Positions 24,391-30,590 of a stretch of 30,590 bases of DNA are shown here, one piece after another. The DNA is taken from the IMG/VR virus record IMGVR_UViG_3300006810_000237, positions 1 through 30,590 of that record. One strand, given 5' to 3'. The stretch comes from a virus. The notes below the pieces were generated by a model. The model was not told the origin of the DNA. It did no database searches and saw only the letters and a program-made list of their open reading frames with translations. Made by a program: the position numbers and the translations under genes. Each line of letters starts with the position of its first letter. Positions within the stretch are counted from its first letter, which is position 1.

Positions 24391-24398
24391 TATTTATA
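24391..24398 (+). promoter_or_regulatory. Candidate late promoter box (TATTTATA)
   Basis: CTTATATTTATAATAAAAG sits in the 51-base gap between terminase and portal, 17 bases ahead of the portal ATG. Confidence 0.5.
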
Positions 24399-24415
24399 AT
24401 AAAAGAAAATACCAT

Positions 24416-26017
24416 ATGGCTTCTTTAAGAAAACGGTTAAGAAATCTATTCAGTACAAATATAATTGTAAAGAATGTTGGAAACAACAAACTACGTGTAC
24501 TTGATACTAATAGATTACAATCAGACGGAAATTTAGCAAAGAGTAAAATTTCTGATAGGTATACAAGATTACATGGTGCTAATCGACATAAGATTGGCGG
24601 AATGAATGGTGGATATGATTCTAATTATTATATGCATCAAAATCGTATGCAGTTATATACTGATTACGAAATGATGGACAAAGATCCAATTATCCATTCA
24701 GCATTAGACATATATTCAGATGAGTCTACATTAGAAGATCAATTTGGTGATATATTAACTATTAAAACTAATGATAGTAAAATACAAAAAATACTTTATA
24801 ATCTATTCTATGATATATTGAATATCGATTTCAATATGTGGTCATGGATTCGTAACGTAACAAAGTATGGCGATTTCTTTTTAAAATTGGATATTGCTGA
24901 TGAGTTAGGAGTAATTAATGCTAGACCACTTTCTAGTTATGAGATTGAACGATATGAAGAATATAATAGTGATACTGGCGAATATGAAATAAAATTTAAA
25001 CACTTATCAACTCACGAAGAGTGGTATGATGTTTTTGAGATCGCTCACTTTAGATTATTATCTGATTCGAATTTCTTACCATATGGTCGTTCAATGCTAG
25101 AAGGAGCAAGACAAGAATTCCAGAAATTAACAATGTTAGAAGATGCAATGCTTATTCACAGAATAATGCGAGCCCCGGAAAAACGTATTTTTAAAGTTGA
25201 CATTGGAAATATTCCTCCAAATGAAGTAGACACATTTATGCAACAAATCATCGATAAGATGAAAAAAATACCACATGTAGATCAAAATACCGGAAATTAT
25301 AATCTTAAGTTTAATCTTAATAATATGCTTGAAGATTATTTTTTACCAGTACGTGGAGGACAGTCGTCAACACAAATAGATACATTACCAGGTATGACTT
25401 GGACTGGTACTGAAGATATCGAATATGTAAAAAATAAAATGATGGCTGCTTTAAAAATACCTAAACCATTCTTAGGTTATGGTGAAGGGGTTGAAGGAAA
25501 AACTACATTAGCGTCGATGGATATTCGATTTGCTAGAACAATTGAACGAATTCAAAAAATTATAACATCTGAACTTTATAAAATTGCAATCGTACATTTA
25601 GCATCACAAGGATATGAAGGTGAAGACTTAATTAATTTTGACTTAGCATTAACATCTCCGTCTATTATATATGATCAGCAAAAAGTTGCATTAATGAATG
25701 AAAAAATACAACTTGCTAATACAATGAAAGATAGTAAATTAGTATCAGATAAATACATATATGAATACATATTTAACATGTCCGAAGAACAATGGTTACA
25801 AGAAAGAACCAATGTTATTGAAGATTTAAAATTACGTTTCCGTCAAAATCAAATTGAACAAGAAGGCAATGATCCAACTATAACAGGTACATCATATGGA
25901 ACACCACACGACTTAGCGTCAATGCATATGAGCTCCGACGATGTTGAGGAAAAAAATAAAGGCGGACGACCTAAAGAAGGAATTAAATCAGGCCAACACG
26001 CCAATGAATTTGGATAG
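24416..26017 (+). CDS. Portal protein (gp20-type), ending at an amber codon
   Basis: A 533-aa portal vertex protein, the dodecameric ring through which DNA enters and leaves the head. Family-typical blocks are MDKDPIIHSALDIYSDESTL (about 82-101), the WIRNVTKYGDFFLKLD region (about 144-159), DAMLIHRIMRAPEKRIFKVDIGNI (about 242-265), GMTWTGTEDIEYVKNKMMAALKIPKPFLGY (about 326-355) and TTLASMDIRFARTIERIQ (about 363-380). The length is close to T4 gp20 (524 aa). The C-terminus has GGRPKEGIKSGQHANEFG, with a weak AT-hook-like GGRPK, then TAG. The same frame stays open for 75 more codons (see next feature). A candidate late promoter precedes the gene. No gp18/gp19 tail genes lie between terminase and portal, unlike T4. 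Confidence 0.95.
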   Translation: MASLRKRLRNLFSTNIIVKNVGNNKLRVLDTNRLQSDGNLAKSKISDRYTRLHGANRHKIGGMNGGYDSNYYMHQNRMQLYTDYEMMDKDPIIHSALDIYSDESTLEDQFGDILTIKTNDSKIQKILYNLFYDILNIDFNMWSWIRNVTKYGDFFLKLDIADELGVINARPLSSYEIERYEEYNSDTGEYEIKFKHLSTHEEWYDVFEIAHFRLLSDSNFLPYGRSMLEGARQEFQKLTMLEDAMLIHRIMRAPEKRIFKVDIGNIPPNEVDTFMQQIIDKMKKIPHVDQNTGNYNLKFNLNNMLEDYFLPVRGGQSSTQIDTLPGMTWTGTEDIEYVKNKMMAALKIPKPFLGYGEGVEGKTTLASMDIRFARTIERIQKIITSELYKIAIVHLASQGYEGEDLINFDLALTSPSIIYDQQKVALMNEKIQLANTMKDSKLVSDKYIYEYIFNMSEEQWLQERTNVIEDLKLRFRQNQIEQEGNDPTITGTSYGTPHDLASMHMSSDDVEEKNKGGRPKEGIKSGQHANEFG

Positions 26018-26245
26018 GATCCGACCGGCAAGAAAACGTTGGATCAGGCATTTAATATAAAAAATCAAACAAATACATTTCAGCCAGATGTACGTCAACG
26101 AAAACTATCAATGACATCTGAACAAAAGAATGTTTTAAATTATTTTAAGAATCAAAAAAGACAAAAAATTATAACAGAAACACTGAACCCTGAAACAAAA
26201 GACACAGATTCGGGAACAATGTTAGATGAAAACAATATTTTATAA
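26018..26245 (+). CDS. In-frame extension of the portal after TAG, or small separate gene
   Basis: After the portal TAG the frame runs 75 codons to TAA: DPTGKKTLDQAFNIKNQTN..., ending SGTMLDENNIL. It is charged and helical, like structural-protein tails. Separate translation would need TTG at 26039 (68 aa, weak AAGAAA upstream) or ATG at 26111 (44 aa, no ribosome site), and neither is convincing. The NEFG-TAG-DPTGKK join reads like one continuous sequence. The options are amber readthrough giving a longer portal, a nonsense mutation of a formerly longer portal, or a weakly initiated small gene. In T4 the small genes 67 and 68 sit at this place, so an independent head gene is not excluded. Confidence 0.45.
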   Translation, partial: DPTGKKTLDQAFNIKNQTNTFQPDVRQRKLSMTSEQKNVLNYFKNQKRQKIITETLNPETKDTDSGTMLDENNIL

Positions 26246-26254
26246 ATTTGTCTA

Positions 26255-26270
26255 TATTTATTAATAAATA
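26255..26270 (+). promoter_or_regulatory. Palindromic late-promoter-like site TATTTATTAATAAATA
   Basis: A perfect 16-base palindrome. It carries the TATTTAT core on both strands, 17 bases before the next ATG. ACTGG-CA-CCAGT (26276-26287) then abuts the start codon, so the leader could be structured or protein-bound. Confidence 0.45.
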
Positions 26271-26287
26271 AAACTACTGGCACCAGT

Positions 26288-27136
26288 ATGAAAAAATTAA
26301 AACATTCGAAATATAAAAACACCGGCATCTTGTTTGAGATGCTTGTAAGGAAACTTACATCAGAAACAATGTCATCTGATAAAACAGTAACAATTGATAT
26401 TATTAAAAAATATTTCGGTAAAAATACAGAACTATCAAAAGAACTTAATTTATATAATTCACTAATTAAAGAACAACATAAATCTGAAGCAAGAGCATTA
26501 GAATTTATGCGAACTATTAGAGAATCATATAGCCGACTCAACCAGAGTGCATTAAAAAGACAACGATATAATCTAGTTAAAGAAATATCTGAAAATTTTA
26601 TATTTGAGCGTGTTTCTAAAATACATATTAATAATTACAAAGCATTAGCATCAATATACATGTTGTTTGAATATAAAGATTCTGATAATCCTAAAAAATT
26701 AATGGAATGTAAAAATGCTGTATTAGAGCACACATTAATAGAACGAAAATCAAAAACACAAAAAGATATTGTTATTGAAGAATTCTCTAAACAAGAAAAA
26801 GATATACGTCTATTAACATATAAGTTAATGATTGATAAATTTAACGAAAAATATTCAGGATTGTCAGAATCTCAGAAACAATTGTTAAATAAATATATTA
26901 CTAATGTTAATGATACTGAAGCATTAAAAGAATATATATCCGAAGTAATACCATCATTAAAAAATAAATTAGCAGAACATTCTAAACACATAACAGACAA
27001 AGTAACACAAATTAAGGTCAAACGACTCTCAGAGATGCTTTGTAATGTTGAAACTATGAAACGGTTAAACGAGTCCCATATTGTATCATTAATGCGTTAT
27101 ATGGACTTAATTGACGAATTAAATAGGATACAATAA
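26288..27136 (+). CDS. Conserved helical head-region protein, unknown function
   Basis: A 282-aa, highly basic, all-helical protein starting MKKLKHSKYKNTGILFEMLVRKLTSETM. This opening recalls a conserved family found between portal and prohead protease in marine T4-like phages, from memory. There is no catalytic motif, TM segment or signal peptide. Its position between portal and protease matches the T4 head-core genes 67/68, so a role in prohead assembly or as a core component is plausible but unproven. The last base of its stop is the first base of the next ATG (TAATG). No strong ribosome site is present. Confidence 0.7.
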   Translation: MKKLKHSKYKNTGILFEMLVRKLTSETMSSDKTVTIDIIKKYFGKNTELSKELNLYNSLIKEQHKSEARALEFMRTIRESYSRLNQSALKRQRYNLVKEISENFIFERVSKIHINNYKALASIYMLFEYKDSDNPKKLMECKNAVLEHTLIERKSKTQKDIVIEEFSKQEKDIRLLTYKLMIDKFNEKYSGLSESQKQLLNKYITNVNDTEALKEYISEVIPSLKNKLAEHSKHITDKVTQIKVKRLSEMLCNVETMKRLNESHIVSLMRYMDLIDELNRIQ

Positions 27137-27762
27137 TGAAATCATTTTTAAAACAAATAGAAGAAAGCTTTCAGTCATTAGAAGAAAAAGAAAAAAGATG
27201 GCAAGACAATGATGGTGATGGAAAATGGTATGAGCCTGGCGTTGATGTGAAAGCAGAATCAAAAGGTAAATATGATGATGGTGATGGTAAAGATGAAAAA
27301 TGCGATCACGTACCGTGCAATGAAGATATTTCAATTTGTGAAATTTGTGGAGAATCATTAATTAACGAAGAAGAAATAGATGAAGCATCTACTTCTGCAG
27401 GAGCTGGGGCATATATGCCGCCTAAAGCATTTGGTAAAGCTGATGATGACACTGTTGAAGCGTTAGGATATAAAAGAGTCCAGGAAGCAATGGATAATAA
27501 ATATGAGCGTCTTATCGAAGGCTATAAAACATTTGCATTGAGTGATCCTAAAATGAGTCCTGCTAAAAAAGTAAATGCATCTATTAAAAATGTAGCTAAA
27601 CAATTGAAAGAAATTGAAGAAACTATTAAATATACTAGTCGATTAAAAACAGAATCAGGAATATCACATTCTGGATTTGGTCCTAGTACTAGCAAGGCAT
27701 TAGTAAAAATATCAGAGCGATTAATTAAAATATCAGAGCGAGTTAGATCATTAGGAGAATAA
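27136..27762 (+). CDS. Head-region protein with EF-hand-like loops and zinc-ribbon-like cysteines
   Basis: A 208-aa protein with an AGGA ribosome site. Residues 1-10 (MKSFLKQIEE) form a leader with IEE, matching (L/I)xE. Residues 24-30 (DNDGDGK) and 47-53 (DDGDGKD) look like calcium-binding loops. Residues 56-71 (CDHVPCNEDISICEIC) give a CxxxxC...CxxC cluster that could bind zinc. The Gly/Ala-rich segment TSAGAGAYMPPKAFG (86-100) precedes a helical C-terminal half that ends in two near-identical KISER blocks encoded by a short DNA repeat (27706-27740). Likely an internal or core head protein processed by the next gene's protease, which is an inference. No family was recognised. Confidence 0.65.
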   Translation: MKSFLKQIEESFQSLEEKEKRWQDNDGDGKWYEPGVDVKAESKGKYDDGDGKDEKCDHVPCNEDISICEICGESLINEEEIDEASTSAGAGAYMPPKAFGKADDDTVEALGYKRVQEAMDNKYERLIEGYKTFALSDPKMSPAKKVNASIKNVAKQLKEIEETIKYTSRLKTESGISHSGFGPSTSKALVKISERLIKISERVRSLGE

Positions 27763-27763
27763 A

Positions 27764-28384
27764 ATGTCAAAATTAATATTACAAGACTTCATGCAATTTA
27801 AACCAGTTGGTTCACTTAATGAATCAAACGGAGCAAAATACGGCATACCAGGAGGATTCGTAGTACAAGGCGTTTTACAGAGAGCTGGTGCTAAAAATCA
27901 AAACGGCAGAGTATATCCTAAAAATATTTTAATGCGAGAATGTCAACGATATCAACGTGAGTATATAGATCAGAATAGAGCATTAGGTGAACTAGATCAT
28001 CCAGAATCTAGCGTTGTGAATTTAAATAATGTATCTCATAATGTTTTAAAAATATGGTGGGATGGTGATGATCTTAAAGGAACCGTTCAAGTATTAGATA
28101 CGCCATCTGGTAAAATATTAAAGTCATTATTTAAAGAAGGCATCACATTAGGTATTTCTAGTAGAGGATTAGGTAGTGTAAAAGAACTTAGAAATGAAGG
28201 CGTAGTAGAAGTGCAGGATGACTTTGAATTGATTTGTTGGGACTTTGTCTCAAATCCATCTACCCATGGAGCATTTATGGGAGTAATGAAAGAATCAGTT
28301 GAGAAAGGTATAACTAATAAATATAAAACGGTTAATGACATAATCACATCAATATTATGTGAAGATGGTAAATGTAGGATATAA
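27764..28384 (+). CDS. Prohead maturation protease (gp21-type)
   Basis: A 206-aa serine protease of the T4 gp21 / herpesvirus-assemblin-like group. It degrades the scaffold and trims capsid proteins before packaging. Typical blocks are VVQGVLQRAGAKNQNGRVYP (34-52), GELDHPE (75-81, likely catalytic H79), LKGTVQVLDTPSGK (104-117) and GITLGISSRGLGSV (126-139, likely catalytic Ser at 132 or 133), then FELICWDFVSNPSTHGAFM. The length fits T4 gp21 (212 aa). The N-terminal segment ends in SLNE (17-20), a plausible self-cleavage site of the (L/I)xE type. An AGGAG ribosome site lies six bases ahead. It is followed directly by a small gene. Confidence 0.93.
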   Translation: MSKLILQDFMQFKPVGSLNESNGAKYGIPGGFVVQGVLQRAGAKNQNGRVYPKNILMRECQRYQREYIDQNRALGELDHPESSVVNLNNVSHNVLKIWWDGDDLKGTVQVLDTPSGKILKSLFKEGITLGISSRGLGSVKELRNEGVVEVQDDFELICWDFVSNPSTHGAFMGVMKESVEKGITNKYKTVNDIITSILCEDGKCRI

Positions 28385-28385
28385 A

Positions 28386-28790
28386 ATGAAATTTAAAAAT
28401 AAAAATTTAACAGCGTTGCGTGATCTATTAAATGAAGACAAACAAACAGTGTTTAGTGAAGGACCTGCACCATTAACTAATGAACAAAAACGGCAATTTG
28501 CAGAAGCAGTAAAAACATTTTCGCAGATGGGTGAGTCCGTATATAGCAATGGTAAATTAAAAGAGATTGTAGAACGTATCTCTAGTATAGTTGAAACTGC
28601 TTCACAACTTGTTACTGAAAAAGAAGATTTAGTTGACAAAGTATCTGCTAGTAGACACATGAAAGAAGTATCTGGAGCACTTAAGGCATTTCAATCATCT
28701 GCAAATGAAGTAATGATTCACGAACGTAGAATGGAAGCTGCATTTGAAGATATAGCTCAAGGTATTCAGAAATATTTTGAAGTAGGATAA
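28386..28790 (+). CDS. Small helical head-region protein with (L/I)xE leader
   Basis: A 134-aa protein. I chose ATG 28386 over an in-frame start at 28359, because 28386 begins just after the protease stop and has AGGA at a good distance, whereas 28359 would overlap the protease by 26 bases. The N-terminus KFKNKNLTALRDLLNE (2-17) ends in LNE, like other leaders in this window. The remainder is one long helical region rich in Glu, Ser and Ala (for example EIVERISSIVETASQLVTEKEDLVDKV), ending GIQKYFEVG. Placed between protease and scaffold, it may be a head-core or internal protein. Unknown family. Confidence 0.7.
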   Translation: MKFKNKNLTALRDLLNEDKQTVFSEGPAPLTNEQKRQFAEAVKTFSQMGESVYSNGKLKEIVERISSIVETASQLVTEKEDLVDKVSASRHMKEVSGALKAFQSSANEVMIHERRMEAAFEDIAQGIQKYFEVG

Positions 28791-28808
28791 TTTGGAGATT
28801 TAACTAAT

Positions 28809-28816
28809 TATTTATA
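28809..28816 (+). promoter_or_regulatory. Candidate late promoter box (TATTTATA)
   Basis: ATTATTTATATAATATAAGAG lies in the 38-base gap ahead of the next gene, 18 bases before the ATG at 28835. Confidence 0.45.
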
Positions 28817-28834
28817 TAATATAAGAGAATGATA

Positions 28835-29311
28835 ATGAGTAAGTTTAAAAACATATATAAAGAGTTTTTTGGTTTAAAAGAACAAGCAGTAAAATTTACA
28901 GCCGATGATGCAGAAAATGCTGAAAAGGTAGCATCTGCAGTATCTGATATAGCTGATGATTTAAAAACGTTAAATGCAAATAATAATCCTTTATTAGACG
29001 AAGCTCAACTAGTAAACAACTTAACAGACTATGCAGGACATGTTATATATCAATTACGTGATCCACAAGAAGCTAACGCAGTTGCAAAGGACATACAACG
29101 TTGGACCACCAAAAAAGGCTTTACTATTATATCACATGAAAAGTCAAAATCTGGTCGCACTGGATATTTTTATTTTAGATTAGGAGAAGATCCAGGAACA
29201 GAATCACAAAAGATTCAAGGCTACTTTGCTCAATTACCAGAACTTTTAAAGTTTGCGTTTAAAGCACCTAAGAGTAAAGAGTCTAAAAAAATGAAACAAA
29301 GAAAATTTTAA
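28835..29311 (+). CDS. Head-region protein, unknown function
   Basis: A 158-aa protein from ATG 28835. An ATG two codons earlier (28829, MIM...) is possible. I prefer the later one because AAGAGA is better spaced and it gives MSKFKNIYKEFFGLKE, the same leader pattern seen nearby, ending in LKE (14-16). Residues 20-75 are acidic and helical. Residues 80-140 (DPQEANAVAKDIQRW..., SKSGRTGYFYFRLGE) look like a small alpha/beta domain. The end is strongly basic (APKSKESKKMKQRKF), possibly for nucleic-acid contact. No family was recognised. Its location favours an internal head protein. Confidence 0.65.
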   Translation: MSKFKNIYKEFFGLKEQAVKFTADDAENAEKVASAVSDIADDLKTLNANNNPLLDEAQLVNNLTDYAGHVIYQLRDPQEANAVAKDIQRWTTKKGFTIISHEKSKSGRTGYFYFRLGEDPGTESQKIQGYFAQLPELLKFAFKAPKSKESKKMKQRKF

Positions 29312-29321
29312 AACAAGTTAT

Positions 29322-29570
29322 ATGAGTAGAAACCAAAAGTACCACAACAGTATAGTACCAGGAAACGCAAATGCAGTTGCCGTAACCGGAAAATCAGATC
29401 ATGATCTGTCATTTGCTTTAAAGAATTTTAAACGCAAAGTAAAGAATTCTGGAATATTAGAACATATTAAAGAAAATCGCACATTTACTAAACCTAGTGT
29501 AAAACACCGAACAAAACTAATTAAAGCAAAGTATATCCAGAAAATTAAAGATATGCATCGAGACGATTAA
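29322..29570 (+). CDS. rpsU: Ribosomal protein bS21 homologue
   Basis: An 82-aa protein. After an extra 26-residue N-terminal segment, residues 29-75 follow bS21: LSFALKNFKRKVKNSGILEHI aligns with the family's VALRRFKRxxxKAGVLxEx, and FTKPSVKHRTKLIKAKYIQK aligns with the C-terminal basic region. KPSV..R....KA.YIQ is closer to Bacteroidota bS21 than to the E. coli form (YEKPTTERKR), by memory. bS21 sits at the 30S platform next to the anti-Shine-Dalgarno region and affects start-site choice. Phage copies are known in pelagiphages and uncultured phages and are thought to exchange with host S21. Here it lies between head genes, with the leader AAAACAAGTTATATG and no Shine-Dalgarno. An intrinsic terminator follows. 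Confidence 0.85.
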   Translation: MSRNQKYHNSIVPGNANAVAVTGKSDHDLSFALKNFKRKVKNSGILEHIKENRTFTKPSVKHRTKLIKAKYIQKIKDMHRDD

Positions 29571-29591
29571 TCATATTATATTATATATTAT

Positions 29592-29622
29592 AAGGTCCTA
29601 GCAGAAATGTTAGGACTTTTTT
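29592..29622 (+). terminator. Intrinsic terminator after bS21
   Basis: AAGGTCCTA (29592-29600) pairs with TAGGACTTT (29611-29619) around a 10-base loop, with one G-U pair, followed by a run of T. It ends the upstream head block and separates it from the scaffold gene. The remaining gap to 29750 holds a promoter-like box and a structured leader. Confidence 0.7.
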
Positions 29623-29643
29623 ACTGTTTTTTAAGTAGACTTA

Positions 29644-29651
29644 TATTTATT
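29644..29651 (+). promoter_or_regulatory. Candidate promoter box for the scaffold gene (TATTTATT)
   Basis: CTTATATTTATTAAGG lies after the terminator, about 99 bases before the scaffold ATG, a much longer leader than elsewhere in the window. Confidence 0.45.
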
Positions 29652-29653
29652 AA

Positions 29654-29724
29654 GGAAATACGCTATCTCTATATAGTGTCTATAAAAAACAAATTCTATT
29701 AAGATTTCAAATAATCTTATTTCC
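29654..29724 (+). promoter_or_regulatory. Structured 5' leader of the scaffold gene
   Basis: GGAAATA (29654-29660) can pair with TATTTCC (29718-29724), enclosing CTATATAG (29669-29676). A local hairpin AAGATT-TCAAAT-AATCTT (29701-29718) is a partly competing alternative. It lies between the promoter-like box and a strong AAGGAG (29739-29744). It could stabilise or regulate an abundant message. Confidence 0.35.
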
Positions 29725-29750
29725 AAAAAACAAATTTAAGGAGAAAACAA

Positions 29751-30590
29751 ATGGCAAAATCAGATTTGCTAAAAGAAGCGATTGCTGACGCAAAGGCGGT
29801 TAAAGAAACTGCATTAGCTAATGCGAAGATTGCTCTTCAAGAAGCGTTTCAACCTAGAATCAAAAGCATGCTCGAAAACGAACTAATGAATGAATTAGAA
29901 GATGAAGACATGGTAGATGGCGAAGAGGTAGAAATGGGTATGGATGACATGGATATGGATTCAGACATGGCTGACGAAACTCCAGATATGGTTGGTGTTG
30001 CTGTCGATTTAGACAATGACGGTGATTATGATCTAGAGGGTGAAATTGGTATGGATGATGAAGATGATATGTTACCAGCTGAAACTGACGACATGGAACC
30101 AGAAATGGACATGGAACCAGAAATGGATATGTCAGATGATGACATGGCTGACGACGACATGGATCTTGAAGAAATCATTAGAGAACTAGAAGAAGATTTA
30201 AATTCAGATGCAGCAGCTGCAGGTATCGACGAAAAAGACGTTGAAGCAGGTATGTACGAAGGTATGTATGAAGAAGAAGACGTTGAAGAAGGTATGTATG
30301 AATCTAATAATTCAATTGACGAACTCATTGAAGCAATCTTAGCAGAAGAAGAAGATGAAGTAATGGGCGAAAAGGCTGATTACAAAAAAGACGAGTCTAA
30401 AGATGACAAAATGAAAAAAGAGCTTGATGAAGCTTATAAAACAGTAGAACATCTTAAGTCCGTTATCAATGAAGTTAATCTTTTAAATGCAAAACTTCTT
30501 TACACAAACAAATTGTTCCGAAATTTTGAGTTGAGCGAATCACAAAAAATGAAAGTGATCGAAAACTTTGACAGAGCAGCTAATACAAGA
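29751..30590 (+). CDS. Prohead core scaffold protein (gp22-type), 3' end outside window
   Basis: 280 codons are visible and the frame is open at the window edge. The start is firm, with AAGGAG seven bases upstream (29739-29744), the strongest ribosome site in the window, fitting a very abundant protein. Residues 1-35 (AKSDLLKEAIADAKAVKETALANAKIALQEAF) form the N-terminal helix. Residues about 45-210 are an extremely acidic, Met/Asp/Glu-rich region with repeats (DMEPEMDMEPEMDM, EGMYEGMYEEEDVEEGMYE). Residues about 215-280 contain HLKSVINEVNLLNAKLLYTNK, the scaffold signature of T4-like gp22 proteins (LNAKLLYTNK). It forms the core around which the capsid assembles and is degraded by the gp21-type protease. 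LLKE near the N-terminus and several (L/I)xE sites suit that protease. The capsid gene (gp23-type) would be expected next. Confidence 0.9.
   Translation, partial: MAKSDLLKEAIADAKAVKETALANAKIALQEAFQPRIKSMLENELMNELEDEDMVDGEEVEMGMDDMDMDSDMADETPDMVGVAVDLDNDGDYDLEGEIGMDDEDDMLPAETDDMEPEMDMEPEMDMSDDDMADDDMDLEEIIRELEEDLNSDAAAAGIDEKDVEAGMYEGMYEEEDVEEGMYESNNSIDELIEAILAEEEDEVMGEKADYKKDESKDDKMKKELDEAYKTVEHLKSVINEVNLLNAKLLYTNKLFRNFELSESQKMKVIENFDRAANTR

Noticed and set aside
26039-26245. Independent gene from a TTG start after the portal
   Set aside because: Not excluded, but the weak start and the same frame as the portal favour an extension. Recorded as one feature with alternatives.
28359-28385. Upstream in-frame start for the small gene after the protease
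   Set aside because: It overlaps the protease end. ATG 28386 has AGGA and gives the expected leader.

Overview
The window is one dense, AT-rich stretch of a tailed-phage genome with every recognisable gene on the + strand. The head genes (terminase large subunit, gp20-type portal, gp21-type prohead protease, gp22-type scaffold) and a gp46/gp47-type recombination nuclease place it in the T4 superfamily of contractile-tailed phages. The tail proteins look like those of uncultured marine T4-like phages. Two hints suggest a Bacteroidota (flavobacterial) host: a phage-encoded ribosomal protein bS21 whose KPSV...KAKYIQ tail looks like the Bacteroidota form, and a signal peptide ending in ..GFGQ. 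The host is an inference.

Layout. Positions 1-8438 hold tail/baseplate/fibre genes: the 3' end of a large tail protein, a proline-hinged protein, a 1179-aa baseplate/tail protein with a LamG-like domain, and three further virion proteins, one with a clear LamG domain. Positions 8435-10772 hold a miniature kinase-like protein, a repeat-rich protein with a probable nested gene, and a tiny membrane protein. Positions 10788-15534 are a replication/recombination island: a T7-type endonuclease I (junction resolvase), a frameshifted DNA primase, and a single-chain Mre11-Rad50 (gp47-gp46) fusion. A 902-aa tail fibre-like protein follows at 15562-18270. Next comes a fused nucleotidyltransferase + KxDG ligase-like protein (18298-20364) and a repeat-bearing acidic protein. 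A tightly overlapping set (Cys-cluster protein, TM/AT-hook protein, signal-peptide/TM protein, terminase) runs 21413-24364. The head morphogenesis block is 24416-30590: portal, small proteins, protease, more small proteins, bS21, and scaffold, which runs off the end.

How it works together. Many genes overlap by 1-10 bases. At least ten sites with the AT-rich motif TATTTATA(T)wAAA sit in the short gaps ahead of gene blocks and are the best candidates for late promoters. They read as the reverse complement of the T4 late box. Two hairpins with T-tracts look like terminators. No gap exceeds 190 bases, and no tRNA, CRISPR array, integrase or insertion sequence was seen.

The points most worth following are the Mre11-Rad50 fusion, a kinase-like protein that stops right after its metal-binding Asp, a family of short N-terminal leaders ending in (L/I)xE that may target proteins into the prohead, an amber codon inside what looks like a continuous portal reading frame, the frameshifted and zinc-ligand-poor primase, the nucleotidyltransferase-ligase fusion, and bS21 inside the head module.
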